Source: Vibrio sp. 05-20-BW147 (GTDB taxonomy: Bacteria > Pseudomonadota > Gammaproteobacteria > Enterobacterales > Vibrionaceae). From it: a stretch of DNA of 64,000 nucleotides. The position numbers were made by a program, and so were the translations under genes. Under the pieces are notes generated by a model. It did not search any database. It saw only the letters and a program-made list of their open reading frames with translations, and was not told where the DNA came from. The DNA lies in the NCBI RefSeq assembly GCF_013369385.1, contig NZ_SZTO01000001.1:186001-250000 (forward strand), given 5' to 3'. Positions 9,445 to 18,875 of the stretch are shown in pieces; position 1 is the stretch's first letter, and each line of letters starts with the position of its first letter.

Positions 9445-9648
9445 TCAAGAGTTTAAGGCTCTTGGTAGAAACTCCCAAACCATATCATTAGGATTATATG
9501 AAGCGTTGATCGCCGAAAGTCTAGCACCTGTTTTTCGCCTCATCAATGTGACAAAAGGGGCTTTTTCATCGGGATCTTCGATTTTTTTGATAGACTCTAT
9601 CGATATCTGTTGATTGGAAACGCTCAACAAACCGCTAGAATGAAACAA
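9445..9648 (-). CDS. possible small hypothetical protein
   Basis: A 67-codon frame starting at TTG, in the gap between add and the next gene. The product is soluble, with a protein-like composition (a [19 protein letters not shown] stretch) and no recognisable motif. The TTG start and weak ribosome-binding site lower confidence. It starts 24 bp from the divergent plus-strand gene. I do not recognise it, and it could be a chance frame. Confidence 0.35.
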   Translation of the reverse strand: MFHSSGLLSVSNQQISIESIKKIEDPDEKAPFVTLMRRKTGARLSAINASYNPNDMVWEFLPRALNS

Positions 9649-9671
9649 ATTATTTCAAAAGGTTACTCTGT

Positions 9672-9992
9672 ATGTTTCACGCCCATGTTTATTATCCTCT
9701 GATTCGTCGCCAAGATGCGTTGAAGATTCATCAGCAGATCCGCAATGAACGCCAAGATGTCACAGCGATATTTCCGCTGGTCGATCGTCTTGTTGGCCCC
9801 CATAAGATGCCGATGTTTGAGCTGCACTTTCGTGATAATCAACACGGTTTGATTGAATGGTTGGATGCACATCGCGGCGATCTATCCGTATTGATTCATC
9901 CGGTCAGTGATGAGCATTTGCTCGACCACACTGAACGCGCTCACTGGTTAGGCAAAGAACTTGGCATTTTTGAAGAAACGCTAAGAGCTTAA
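9672..9992 (+). CDS. DOPA 4,5-dioxygenase family protein
   Basis: A 106-aa protein beginning MFHAHVYY, with the histidine-rich features of the DOPA-dioxygenase-like family (HAHVYY, GPHKMPMFELHF, and the LIHPVSDEHLLDHTERAHWLG segment). In fungi and plants the family performs extradiol cleavage of DOPA, but short bacterial members such as this are mostly uncharacterised, so substrate and reaction are unknown. It is a stand-alone gene with no pathway neighbours. Confidence 0.85.
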   Translation: MFHAHVYYPLIRRQDALKIHQQIRNERQDVTAIFPLVDRLVGPHKMPMFELHFRDNQHGLIEWLDAHRGDLSVLIHPVSDEHLLDHTERAHWLGKELGIFEETLRA

Positions 9993-10088
9993 AAAATACA
10001 GATAATCACTTTTATGGCTTTCCGCCGTTGTCACCTTCGATTTGTGCTAAACCTAGAGTATGAGTAACAAAAATGGAGAGGGTGACAA

Positions 10089-11630
10089 ATGGACTTGTTT
10101 GCAGACCATCGTGCAGAAAATCAATCTCAGGAGCCTACACAGAGCCTTCGTCTATGTAAGCCATGGAAAGTTTTGCTGGTGGATGATGATGAACAAATGC
10201 ATCAAGTCACTCGATTAGCGCTGAGTGGTTTTCAGTTCCAAGAGAGGAAGTTGGAACTCATCTCCGCGCTATCAGGGCAAGAGGCTAGGCAGATTTTGCA
10301 GCAGCAAACGGATATTGCCGTTGCGTTTGTCGATGTGGTGATGGAGACCGAGCATGCGGGCCTTGAGTTGGTTAAGTTCATTCGCGAGCAAATGAAGAAC
10401 CGCTTGATTCGTCTCGTGCTCAGAACGGGGCAAGCAGGGCAAGCACCGGAAGATATCGTCATCAAGGAATATGAGATTGATGACTATAAAGAGAAAACGG
10501 AGCTCACCACGCAAAAGTTGAAGACCGTTCTCTATTCCATGTTGCGTGCTTATCGCGACCTTTGTTTGATAGAAGAACAAAAAGAAGGTTTGAGTAAGGT
10601 AATTCAAGCCTCTGCTTATGTACAAAATACCACCTCTCTGCAGAACTACGCTTCAGCTGTGTTAGAACAACTCACTTCCTTGCTCAAGTTAGAGAAGTCG
10701 GCTTTTTATTGCTTGGTAAAGCCTAAACCAATTGGTGAGGCGAGTAGAGCAATGACATTGGCCGCAACGGGAAGCTATGTGAACCTATACGCTGAATGTG
10801 ACTTCGAAAAATTGCCAATGCTGGTAGCAGAACGTTGTCAGCAAGTGCTTTCAAGTCAAAGAACTACCAATTTTGGCGATGCATTTGTACTTTACAATGA
10901 TGATGGCCAAGGGTTAAACAGTCTTTTATACGTTAACATTAGTAAGAGTCTCGCAGAGCTAGATCTTCAGTTGCTGGAGATTTACATGCAGAACATTGGG
11001 TTAACCTTTGAAAATCTTAACTTAATGTTGGATGTCAGAGAAACCTCAAAAGAGCTAGTTTGTAATCTTGCAAATGCAGTTGAGGCGCGCAGCAAAGAAA
11101 CTGGAGCACACGTTCAGCGGGTCTCATTAATCTCTGAAAAGTTGGCCCAGTTGTATGGCTTGGATGAACGAGATGTAAGTTTGATCAAACATGCCGCACC
11201 TTTACACGATGTGGGCAAAGTTGCGATTCCTGACAACATTCTTCACAAGCCCGGTAAGCTGGATGCGCAAGAGTGGGAAATCATGAAAAAGCACGTCGAA
11301 TATGGCGTCAACATCTTGAGTAAATCCAAACGACGCCTCTTTGCCATTGCGAAAGAAATCGCTGGGACGCATCACGAAAAGTGGGACGGTTCAGGGTATC
11401 CGATGGGGCTGAAAGGCGAGGCGATCCCGATCAGTGGCCGAATTACGGGCTTGGCGGATGTGTTTGATGCGTTAGGGGCAAAACGCAGCTACAAAGAACC
11501 GTGGTCTGATGAACAAATTCGCCAAGAAATCGAAGCGCAAAAAGGCAAACATTTCGATCCCCGATTAGTGGATTTGTTGTTGGAAAATTGGCAAGCGTTT
11601 ATCGATATTCGTATTCAGCATCCTGACTAG
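10089..11630 (+). CDS. response regulator with DUF3369 and HD-GYP c-di-GMP phosphodiesterase domains
   Basis: A 513-aa protein. Residues ~27-150 form a receiver domain (LLVDDDEQMHQ; phosphoacceptor Asp at about 82 in AFVDVVMET). Residues ~170-310 match the DUF3369 linker seen in this architecture. Residues ~325-500 form an HD-GYP domain with complete motifs: HDVGKVAIPD, HHEKWDGSGYP and the following RITGLADVFDAL. All metal ligands look present, so c-di-GMP hydrolysis is expected. It converges on a sensor kinase gene (11721-13670), which is the natural candidate partner, with a binding-protein gene beyond. Confidence 0.95.
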   Translation: MDLFADHRAENQSQEPTQSLRLCKPWKVLLVDDDEQMHQVTRLALSGFQFQERKLELISALSGQEARQILQQQTDIAVAFVDVVMETEHAGLELVKFIREQMKNRLIRLVLRTGQAGQAPEDIVIKEYEIDDYKEKTELTTQKLKTVLYSMLRAYRDLCLIEEQKEGLSKVIQASAYVQNTTSLQNYASAVLEQLTSLLKLEKSAFYCLVKPKPIGEASRAMTLAATGSYVNLYAECDFEKLPMLVAERCQQVLSSQRTTNFGDAFVLYNDDGQGLNSLLYVNISKSLAELDLQLLEIYMQNIGLTFENLNLMLDVRETSKELVCNLANAVEARSKETGAHVQRVSLISEKLAQLYGLDERDVSLIKHAAPLHDVGKVAIPDNILHKPGKLDAQEWEIMKKHVEYGVNILSKSKRRLFAIAKEIAGTHHEKWDGSGYPMGLKGEAIPISGRITGLADVFDALGAKRSYKEPWSDEQIRQEIEAQKGKHFDPRLVDLLLENWQAFIDIRIQHPD

Positions 11631-11680
11631 CGAGTCCTTTGGTTATCCTTTTTTATTTCTCAGCTCTTGCTTTTTTCTGC

Positions 11681-11709
11681 GAACCCCGTGCTATTTAGCA
11701 CGGGGTTCT
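11681..11709. terminator. bidirectional intrinsic terminator
   Basis: Strong hairpin GAACCCCGTGC / GCACGGGGTTC with a short A+T loop between the convergent HD-GYP and sensor-kinase genes. T-rich sequence follows on the plus strand; the reverse arm is weaker. Confidence 0.8.
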
Positions 11710-11720
11710 TGTTATTGAAA

Positions 11721-13670
11721 TCAGGCACTTTTCTGAGCAAACTCTATCTGCATTGGCAGTTCTTTGGGCAGTGTAATTACAAAATGCACGCCTTGGTTTG
11801 GCTCTGAATGAAAAGAGAGATCACCTTTGAGCTTTTGTTTGACTAAATTAAACACCAGATTTAAGCCTAATCCAGAACCACCTTTTCCTCGTTTACTGGT
11901 ATAAAACGGCTCGAAAATCTTTTGATGTAACGATTGGTCAACGCCAGCGCCGTTGTCTTGATACTCCAATATGACGTTTTGTTCTTGTTCAGAAATGCGG
12001 ACAAGAATCTCGGGGTTTGGTTGAGTACTGAAGGCGTGATTGACACTGTTGAGGACAAGATTTGAGACGATTTGAGTGAGAACACCGGGCAAACTGTTCA
12101 TGATCACATCCTCTGGTGATTCCACGATAGGAGCCACAGGCACCTTGCGTGTTTCAGGATGCAGGCTGGCAATTAACGCATCAAGCACTTGTTTGACATT
12201 GAACTCGCTGCGGCTTTCGGAGATTTGATCGACCGCCGTTTGTTTGAAATCTCGGATCAGTTTCGCCGCACGGTTAAGGTTGTTTTCCAGCATTTGGCTG
12301 CTGTCAGAAATTCTCTGCATCACGTCGGCAAATTGTGCGCTGGTTAAAGTTTGATTGGAAAAGGCTTGATTAAGCTCATTGGAAGCATCTCGAATAATCG
12401 AAGAGGCGGTCACTGCGATACCAAGTGGGGTGTTGACTTCGTGGGCAACACCAGCAACAAGCCCGCCCAATGCCGCCAGTTTTTCTGATTCCACGAGCTG
12501 TTCTTGTGTGGCTTTGAGCTGTTCCATGCTTTGCTTTAAGTCGAGGGTTCTTACCGCCACTTCATGCTCAAGGTTTTGGTTGAGTTGTTGCAGTTCGATC
12601 TGTGTGAGTTTGAGATCTGTAATGTTAATCGTGGTACCACGAAAACCGAGAAATTTGTTCTCTTCATATTTTGCGATGGCTTGAAAAAGAAAATGGTAAG
12701 TAATGCAGTTTAAGATGATGCTCTCTTCACACATGGAAAAATCATTTCGCCTCAAAATATAACTGGTGAGATTGTGTGCCTCTGAAAGCGCGTCAATCTC
12801 GGTAAACAGTGGCTTTTCCATCGGGTTGACATTGAGCGCGTTAATCATCGCATCAGAACAGTACGTTAGCCGGCCAAGTTCGTCGGTTTCCCATAACCAA
12901 TCTGAAGATACGTGGGTGAAATCAGCCAGCCGCTCTTGTTCCTGTTTGATATTGCGATATAAGGTGGTGACATTGCCTGTAATCCGGTTGGTTTCATCGC
13001 CGAGCCAGTCGAGTTCGTCATCGTTCTCCATGATCCATTGGTAATGCGCAAGTTGTAACGGATCGGAAGGATGTCTTGGATTGTAGTTTCTTAAATACTG
13101 TGCGATTTCAAAGATACGTCGATTCACACTGGCATGGAAAATCATCAAAATGATGTAGCAAACCAATGCGGTTTTCATGGCATTTAAAGTGAGGGTCACC
13201 AGAAACTGTTTAAGCAGATAATGGTAGATTTCGTGCGCATCAGACTCGACGTAAATGGTGCCTAGCTCTTCTCTTGTCCCAGAAATGTCGTTGTAATAGC
13301 TCAGCGGATAAGTATCGATGATGGCACCTTCAGCGACTTTTTCACCCGAGTTGAAGGTGTAGTTTCCCGACTGAACTTCCAGATAATCGATTTTTGGCAG
13401 ATTGACCAAACCATCCAACCGTTCTTGCAATAACACCAAATCAAATGACCATAACGAAGCAGAAAGTAAGCCGGCATGAACAGTATGAATCTCATGATGC
13501 CGTTGTTCTACGTCATTAAATTCCTTGTCATAGTCCCAATAAAGTTGCAGCAAGGTCGTGAGCAAAGTGAAAGCGCCACTGAGTAGTATCATGATCAAGA
13601 TAATGCGTCGACCAATGCGGCTAAAAAGAGGGTTGTTAAGGCTTTCTTGGTACCGAGTTTTACGACTCAT
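11721..13670 (-). CDS. membrane sensor histidine kinase (PAS domain, HisKA, HATPase)
   Basis: A 649-aa protein with a transmembrane segment at ~23-45 (IILIMILLSGAFTLLTTLL), a ~115-residue periplasmic region, a second membrane segment at ~155-178, a PAS-like segment (LWETDELGRLTYCSDAMI), a coiled coil, then HisKA with the phosphoacceptor in GVAHEVNTPLG and a HATPase domain (DNGAGV, GKGGSGLGLNLV). An AGGGA ribosome-binding site precedes the ATG. It is divergent from a periplasmic binding protein and convergent with an HD-GYP regulator. I infer one signalling unit, with the binding protein as ligand sensor. Confidence 0.93.
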   Translation of the reverse strand: MSRKTRYQESLNNPLFSRIGRRIILIMILLSGAFTLLTTLLQLYWDYDKEFNDVEQRHHEIHTVHAGLLSASLWSFDLVLLQERLDGLVNLPKIDYLEVQSGNYTFNSGEKVAEGAIIDTYPLSYYNDISGTREELGTIYVESDAHEIYHYLLKQFLVTLTLNAMKTALVCYIILMIFHASVNRRIFEIAQYLRNYNPRHPSDPLQLAHYQWIMENDDELDWLGDETNRITGNVTTLYRNIKQEQERLADFTHVSSDWLWETDELGRLTYCSDAMINALNVNPMEKPLFTEIDALSEAHNLTSYILRRNDFSMCEESIILNCITYHFLFQAIAKYEENKFLGFRGTTINITDLKLTQIELQQLNQNLEHEVAVRTLDLKQSMEQLKATQEQLVESEKLAALGGLVAGVAHEVNTPLGIAVTASSIIRDASNELNQAFSNQTLTSAQFADVMQRISDSSQMLENNLNRAAKLIRDFKQTAVDQISESRSEFNVKQVLDALIASLHPETRKVPVAPIVESPEDVIMNSLPGVLTQIVSNLVLNSVNHAFSTQPNPEILVRISEQEQNVILEYQDNGAGVDQSLHQKIFEPFYTSKRGKGGSGLGLNLVFNLVKQKLKGDLSFHSEPNQGVHFVITLPKELPMQIEFAQKSA

Positions 13671-13809
13671 GATATTCCCTGTTTGGCCATCGAGTACCTT
13701 GAAAGTATAGTCAGGATAGAAAACAGGATGGAGAAACTAGGCCAGCGTTTTTCTTTTTGATACTAGAGGTCTACACTCGGTAGAGAGCTGTTTGCAATGA
13801 GATAAGGTA

Positions 13810-14802
13810 ATGAAAGTTATTACATTGAGTGTGCTTAAGGCGATAGTGTTGCTCGCTGTTTTAGTCGCGCCTTTTGCCAATAGTATAGAAATCTTAGTCA
13901 TTCAGAGTTACCACGCTGAATTTGAGTGGGACAAAAGTTATCTTCACGGTATTTCACAAGAATTAGGGGATCGCGCGCAGTTAGAAACCTTTGAAATGAA
14001 CACCAAACGAGTCCCCAAAGAGCAATACGCTGCAATGGCCGATAACGCGTTTGCGAAGTACCAGACGATGAAGCCAGATATAGTGGTGCTCGGAGATGAT
14101 AACGCTTTCCACTATATCTATCCGAAGTTGTATGATGAGCCGATATCAATGGTCTTCCTCGGTGTGAACTCAAATCCACGTAAGCTTTTATCACAGTACC
14201 ATGGTCAGGCTAGGGTCACCGGAATTTTAGAATTGCCGTTGTTTGTAAAAAATGTCGCTGAAATTAAGAGATTGCTGGCCAAAGACCCTTTGAAGATTTG
14301 GGTGATGTTTGACTCTGGTGTCACTTCCAGCATTGCGGGGGCTTATATTGAGAGACAGTATCAAATGATCAAGCAAAGTCTCGGCATTGAAATGGCGGTG
14401 CATTTGATTGATACAGAGGAGAAATGGCAAACCGTGATCATGCAAGCTAAAGAGCAAAATGTTGATGCTGTTCTGGTGGGTTTATATCAGACCTTGGTCG
14501 ATAAGCAGGGTGACAATGTACCAGCGGAAAAGATCTTATCTTGGAGCAACACTCACTCGGAAGTTCCACTGTTTGGTTTTTGGGATTTCTCGGTCGGAAA
14601 GGGAAAAACAGCTGGGGGTGTGGTGCTGTTTGGGGAGGCTCAAGGACGTCAGGTAGGACAAATCATCAACCAAATTTTGGATGGTAAACCTGCAGATACA
14701 ATTCCTATCCAAATTGGCAATCAAGGTCGACCACTCTACAGTGAATCTGAATTTCGCCGTTGGAAACTACCCGCTCCACAAGAATGGGAGCGGGTAGACT
14801 AG
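13810..14802 (+). CDS. periplasmic binding protein (ABC substrate-binding / sensory type)
   Basis: A 330-aa protein with a signal peptide (LLAVLVAPFANS, cleavage near residue 25) followed by a type-1 periplasmic-binding fold: IEILVIQSYHAEFEWDKSY, PDIVVLGDDNAFHYI and MVFLGVNSNP. No ABC permease or ATPase lies nearby. It is instead divergent (140 bp) from a membrane sensor kinase, so a sensory role, binding a ligand and presenting it to the kinase, fits better than transport. The ligand cannot be read from the sequence. Confidence 0.85.
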   Translation: MKVITLSVLKAIVLLAVLVAPFANSIEILVIQSYHAEFEWDKSYLHGISQELGDRAQLETFEMNTKRVPKEQYAAMADNAFAKYQTMKPDIVVLGDDNAFHYIYPKLYDEPISMVFLGVNSNPRKLLSQYHGQARVTGILELPLFVKNVAEIKRLLAKDPLKIWVMFDSGVTSSIAGAYIERQYQMIKQSLGIEMAVHLIDTEEKWQTVIMQAKEQNVDAVLVGLYQTLVDKQGDNVPAEKILSWSNTHSEVPLFGFWDFSVGKGKTAGGVVLFGEAQGRQVGQIINQILDGKPADTIPIQIGNQGRPLYSESEFRRWKLPAPQEWERVD

Positions 14803-14809
14803 AAAACTG

Positions 14810-15460
14810 TTAAGCGGCTTCGACCAACGCGCTAATCAGCTTGTCAATGCCGCTCGCCGCTTCACGAATGGAACCAGCAAGCATGTATGCGGGTGTTGAA
14901 AACACGTTGTGTTTGGCATCATGGCAAATCTCGTCAACATCACACGCTTTGTGGTCGCCGCCCATCTGATTGAAGGCGGCGGCTGTTGCGGCATCATTGC
15001 CTACGGTACCTCCAATTCCAGCACCGTAAATCAGTGGCAGCATGACAGGGGCAATACAAAGATAGCCAGCAGGTTTACCGGCTAGAGCAAATGCCTTGCA
15101 CGCTTTCTCGACATCCTGATTCAGGCGGCATTCTGCGCCAGAAATGGCGAAATTACTGAGGTTTTTCGCTGCGCCAAATCCTCCTGGAAGGAGTAGCGCG
15201 TCGAACTCTTCAACATTGAGTTTCACCACGTCGTCGATATTGCCTCTCGCAATGCGTGCAGATTCCACTAATACATTACGAGTTTCGCTCATCTCTTCCC
15301 CGGTTTTATGATTGATCACGTGCAGCTGATCTACGTTAGGGGCAAAACAGTGCCAATTGGCTCCCGCTTTTTCAATCGCGAGCAGTGCGAGCACGGCTTC
15401 GTGAATTTCTGCACCATCATAAACACCACAGCCGCTCAGAATAACCGCCACTTTTTTCAT
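14810..15460 (-). CDS. elbB: isoprenoid-biosynthesis-associated glyoxalase ElbB
   Basis: DJ-1/PfpI-superfamily protein of 216 aa, very close to the usual ElbB length. Signatures: VILSGCGVYDGAEIHEAV at the N-terminus, ALLLPGGFGAAKNLSNFA and the cysteine nucleophile region GYLCIAPVM. The frame is open for a further 28 codons upstream, but the ATG at 15460 has GGAAGG seven bases before it and gives the family's normal N-terminus. ElbB has weak glyoxalase activity in E. coli and was linked to isoprenoid production; its physiological role is unclear. Confidence 0.93.
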   Translation of the reverse strand: MKKVAVILSGCGVYDGAEIHEAVLALLAIEKAGANWHCFAPNVDQLHVINHKTGEEMSETRNVLVESARIARGNIDDVVKLNVEEFDALLLPGGFGAAKNLSNFAISGAECRLNQDVEKACKAFALAGKPAGYLCIAPVMLPLIYGAGIGGTVGNDAATAAAFNQMGGDHKACDVDEICHDAKHNVFSTPAYMLAGSIREAASGIDKLISALVEAA

Positions 15461-15555
15461 GTTTACCTTCCTATGATTAGGGAACTTGCCAACGAGTGAT
15501 CCTACTCTAGCGCAATTTGGTGCTTGAGAAACATGCTGCCTCATTTTCTGTGGCT

Positions 15556-15723
15556 TTATTCAAGTTCAGTGTTGGCTGTTTTGCAGCCGCTTCCATTCTC
15601 GGCGATAGAAGTCCCATCATCGAGTGTTGAATCGTTGGAGTCGTTTTGGTCGGACTCATTTTCGTCATAATAACGAACAACAAAAGGGGTGAGCATGACA
15701 CTGGAAGGGAGAAATCGTTTCAT
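15556..15723 (-). CDS. possible small acidic protein (55 aa)
   Basis: A 55-codon frame with an AGGAG site five bases before its ATG, ending 95 bp before elbB. The product starts MKRFLPSSVMLTP and then becomes very acidic and polar (YYDENESDQNDSNDST), with a single Cys. No family is recognised. The good ribosome-binding site is the main support; the overlapping 64-codon frame on the same strand lacks one. Confidence 0.35.
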   Translation of the reverse strand: MKRFLPSSVMLTPFVVRYYDENESDQNDSNDSTLDDGTSIAENGSGCKTANTELE

Positions 15724-15849
15724 AAAGGCTCCTGCATCGGACGATGGTTTTGTTTATATAGAGAATGGAAGCGTTTGTTTTTGAACTAGGTCAGTTTTGC
15801 AGTAAGCTCTTGCTCTTATTTGCTTGTGCTGCGCTTGGGATCACAGAGA

Positions 15850-16740
15850 ATGACAAATCGCTATACCTTGTTTGGCTTGCTTGCCATCTTATTTTGGAGT
15901 TGCTTGTTGGCAATGACACGTATGGTAGCTGAATCTTTTGGTGCACTTGGTGGTGCTGCGCTCTTGTACACCTGTAGCGCGATTATGTTAATGATGGTGC
16001 TTGGTATTCCGAAGTTACGTCACTTTTCTCCTCGCTACTTATTGCTAGGAGGGGCCTTGTTCGTCAGCTATGAAATCTTACTTGCTCTGTCGTTAGGTTA
16101 TGCCGATAGCCGAATACAGTCGATTCAAGTTTCAATCGTCAATTATCTTTGGCCAGCTTTGACAGTATTGTTTGCGGTGTGGGGAAGCGCGAAGAAAACC
16201 AGTTGGTGGCTTTACCCAGCGGTGCTGCTGGCCTTTATTGGTGTAGCGTGGACGATCAGTGGTGATGATGGCGTGTCACTGACAACGATCCAGGCAAACG
16301 TGATGGCCAACCCGGTAGTCTTTATTATGGCTTTTGCTGGGGCAATTATCTGGGCGATTTATTGCAATGTGACGCAAAAACAGCAGTCAAAACATAACGC
16401 CATCACGCTGTTTTTTATCGCCACCGCAGTGACTCTTTGGCTGAAGTTTGCGTTATCTCCGCCAATGCCTCTTCACTTTGAATGGCGAAGTGGCCTTGTT
16501 TTGCTGGGTGCATCCACGCTGATGGCGGGCGGTTACGCATTGTGGAATGTAGCAATTGTTGGCGGTAACATGATGTTTCTGGCCACTTTGTCTTACTTTA
16601 CGCCTGTGTTGTCGGCTCTGTTCTCATCCATTATTTTAGGCGTTACGCTGCCCAGTACCTTTTGGCAGGGCGTTGCCATGGTCACCGTTGGCTCTCTGGC
16701 TTGCTGGTGGTTAACGAGAAACAAAAACGCCGTCGGATGA
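15850..16740 (+). CDS. yddG: aromatic amino acid exporter, DMT family
   Basis: Inner-membrane drug/metabolite transporter of 296 aa with ten predicted hydrophobic helices. It matches E. coli YddG along its length, including LFVSYEILLALSLGYA, VNYLWPALTVLFA, GGYALWNVAIVGGN and SYFTPVLSAL. YddG exports aromatic amino acids and related compounds (and paraquat). The ATG at 15850 is preferred over an upstream TTG because it gives the family N-terminus (MTNRYTLFGLLAI). The stop codon lies inside the following terminator hairpin. Confidence 0.92.
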   Translation: MTNRYTLFGLLAILFWSCLLAMTRMVAESFGALGGAALLYTCSAIMLMMVLGIPKLRHFSPRYLLLGGALFVSYEILLALSLGYADSRIQSIQVSIVNYLWPALTVLFAVWGSAKKTSWWLYPAVLLAFIGVAWTISGDDGVSLTTIQANVMANPVVFIMAFAGAIIWAIYCNVTQKQQSKHNAITLFFIATAVTLWLKFALSPPMPLHFEWRSGLVLLGASTLMAGGYALWNVAIVGGNMMFLATLSYFTPVLSALFSSIILGVTLPSTFWQGVAMVTVGSLACWWLTRNKNAVG

Positions 16741-16750
16741 GACGGCGTTT
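16725..16750. terminator. terminator shared by yddG and the CDF transporter
   Basis: Perfect 10-bp stem AAACGCCGTC / GACGGCGTTT with a GGATGA loop that contains the yddG stop codon. On the minus strand it is followed by a T run, so it best serves the CDF gene. Confidence 0.75.
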
Positions 16751-16771
16751 GGGGTTAGATCTGCAAGCCAG

Positions 16772-17665
16772 TTAGAAAGCGACGTTTACGTTAAGCTGTA
16801 GTTTAAACGGATGCTTAGAAAGCTGTTGCTTCAGTTTATCTCGAGTATTTTCCAGTTCGGCTAGGGCCAACGTTTTGTTTTTAACATGCAAATCAACGTT
16901 AACGCGTAATTCTTGCCCCACTTTAGCAACACCTGCGAGTTTCAGATGCTGGGAAGTTTGTTTCTCAATGAACTCAATATCATGGCCGACACTTCGACAA
17001 AGCTCCTCATTTGGAGACATAACCAACAACTCACGCAGAGCGTCTTTCAACATGCCCAGTGGCACTTTGATGAAGTAAAACGACATTGCCAGCATCATGA
17101 CTGGATCCGCATAGGCTGCAAACTCAGCGTATGGGGTATACGTCACGGCGATGGACATGATAAATCCAATGGTAACAACGGCACTGAGCAGCGCATCCAT
17201 CTGCCACTGTTTGACTTCAGCGGCAATAAGTCCCGACGAGTATTGACGACTTTTTCTGGAGATATACCACCAGACATAAGCACAACCAATCACACACGAA
17301 GTCTCAAAGAAAATCGCTACAGAGGCATTGACCTCACGACCACCGTTGAACAAATCGAACACGGCAGAATAAAGTGAGTAAGCAACCACCATTAAAATCA
17401 CTATTGCCTTGATTGCGATAACAATCGGCTCTAAGACAGCTTTACCAAAAGGAAAAAGTCGTTGAGAAGGTTTACTAATGTAGTAAGAAGCTGCGAGCGA
17501 CAATAATGTTAACAGCAGGCTGACGAGGGAGTATACTCCGTCGAACATAATTACCAGTGACCCTGCGAACATACCAAGTACCAAACCACTAACTGCGAAC
17601 CCAGATGCTGCAAGGGCTGAGAAGATTAAAATACGGTTTTCGTTCTTAGTTGTCCTGTCACACAT
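16772..17665 (-). CDS. cation diffusion facilitator family transporter
   Basis: A 297-aa inner-membrane protein with six hydrophobic segments and a C-terminal cytoplasmic domain, the CDF layout. Candidate metal-site residues lie in MFDGVYSLVSL (helix 2) and in the QWQMDALLS and AAYADPVMM segments (helices 5-6). The helix-2 site has Asp followed by Gly-Val-Tyr rather than the His/Ala-Asp arrangement of zinc exporters, so the substrate (Zn, Fe, Mn or Co) is uncertain. Adjacent genes do not suggest a metal. Confidence 0.88.
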   Translation of the reverse strand: MCDRTTKNENRILIFSALAASGFAVSGLVLGMFAGSLVIMFDGVYSLVSLLLTLLSLAASYYISKPSQRLFPFGKAVLEPIVIAIKAIVILMVVAYSLYSAVFDLFNGGREVNASVAIFFETSCVIGCAYVWWYISRKSRQYSSGLIAAEVKQWQMDALLSAVVTIGFIMSIAVTYTPYAEFAAYADPVMMLAMSFYFIKVPLGMLKDALRELLVMSPNEELCRSVGHDIEFIEKQTSQHLKLAGVAKVGQELRVNVDLHVKNKTLALAELENTRDKLKQQLSKHPFKLQLNVNVAF

Positions 17666-17839
17666 AAAATTTTCCGGTTGCTAAACACTCTGTTATTGTT
17701 TGCGTAACGGCGAAATTTTACAAATGAAAAGTCAGTGAATGAAATGTGTCAATTTAATGATTGTTGATATTGTCTTTTTAAATCAATACTTTAATTGGTA
17801 AATCGAGCGTCATTAATATTGACGCTCACTGTGCTCGAG

Positions 17840-18718
17840 TTAGAAATCGAACAAATAATCGTTGATTCTGTCCGCCAGCCACGTCATGGCTGGGTGTTCT
17901 CTCATGCCACTATGGGTCAGCATGCAATAATCCTCTTGGGTCAAACCGTAGGTGTGTTTGATTACGGCGAGTTTTTGTTCGCGCAAGTAGAGTCGAATCA
18001 AGGGTTCGGGTAATACTCCCCATGCGTTTTCTTGGAGGATCATGTTCAGCATGTAGTCAAAGCAGGAAAAACCGATGTGGCGTAGGGAAAAGGGCCTTAG
18101 CTCAGGATTGTCTTTTTCATTCAAATAGACCATCAACGCTTGCATTTGTGCTCGTAAGTCTTCATCAGAAACACGGCGCATCTTGGTGAGGGGATGATCA
18201 TGTTGACATACAGACATCATGCGAATTTTACCCAGTGGCGTGTAGGTAATCTTAGGGCTGTCAACACGTTCGTAGTCGACACCGAAGGCAAAATCCACCT
18301 GTCTGGTCTCCACCAAGTTGGCAAGATCGCCACTGGATGCCAGCACGATGTTGAATGCGGTTGAAGGGTACTGGCGACTGAGTTCGTGAGAAAATTCCTG
18401 CCAAGTTTCATCGGGTAATGAATCGTCTCGAGCGATCCATAACTCAGCGTTAAAAACGCCCGATACTTCTGCACAGGTTTGTTTGATGCGCTGAGAAGTG
18501 ACAAGCAAATTTTCACAGTCTTTAAAAATCGCTTTACCTGCTTCTGATAACGTCAGTTGATTACCAGAGCGGATAAATAGCTCGATATCCAACTCCTTTT
18601 CCAGCGATTTGATCGACATGCTGAGTTTAGTTCGATTGCAGTCTAGATGTCTTGCAGCTTCAGAGACTGAGCCTAACTCTGCAATACTACAAAAGGCTTC
18701 AATTTGTGAAAGGTTCAT
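17840..18718 (-). CDS. LysR-family transcriptional regulator
   Basis: A 292-aa protein with an N-terminal winged helix (MNLSQIEAFCSIAELGSVSEAARHL is the typical start), a SIKSLEKELDIELFIR recognition region, and a C-terminal substrate-binding-like effector domain. The usual RTKLS-type recognition helix reads NRTKLSMSI. It lies between the CDF transporter and a divergent methyltransferase; the target is unknown, but autoregulation and control of the divergent gene are the default expectation. Confidence 0.92.
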   Translation of the reverse strand: MNLSQIEAFCSIAELGSVSEAARHLDCNRTKLSMSIKSLEKELDIELFIRSGNQLTLSEAGKAIFKDCENLLVTSQRIKQTCAEVSGVFNAELWIARDDSLPDETWQEFSHELSRQYPSTAFNIVLASSGDLANLVETRQVDFAFGVDYERVDSPKITYTPLGKIRMMSVCQHDHPLTKMRRVSDEDLRAQMQALMVYLNEKDNPELRPFSLRHIGFSCFDYMLNMILQENAWGVLPEPLIRLYLREQKLAVIKHTYGLTQEDYCMLTHSGMREHPAMTWLADRINDYLFDF

Positions 18719-18875
18719 AATTCACTCGTAAAATGGAACTTGGTTCTAGCATAGCGAACTTTAGCATAGGTTGTTAAGTTGCTTTATGTGCTGGGAAATT
18801 GACAATAACTCTATGACGTAAGGAATATTTTGAGTTAATCTATCAGCGTTGCAAGAAGTAATTATGGAGGCCGTG

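Noticed and set aside
15507..15701. 64-codon minus-strand frame upstream of elbB
   Set aside because: It overlaps the 55-codon frame that has a good ribosome-binding site, and its own start has none.
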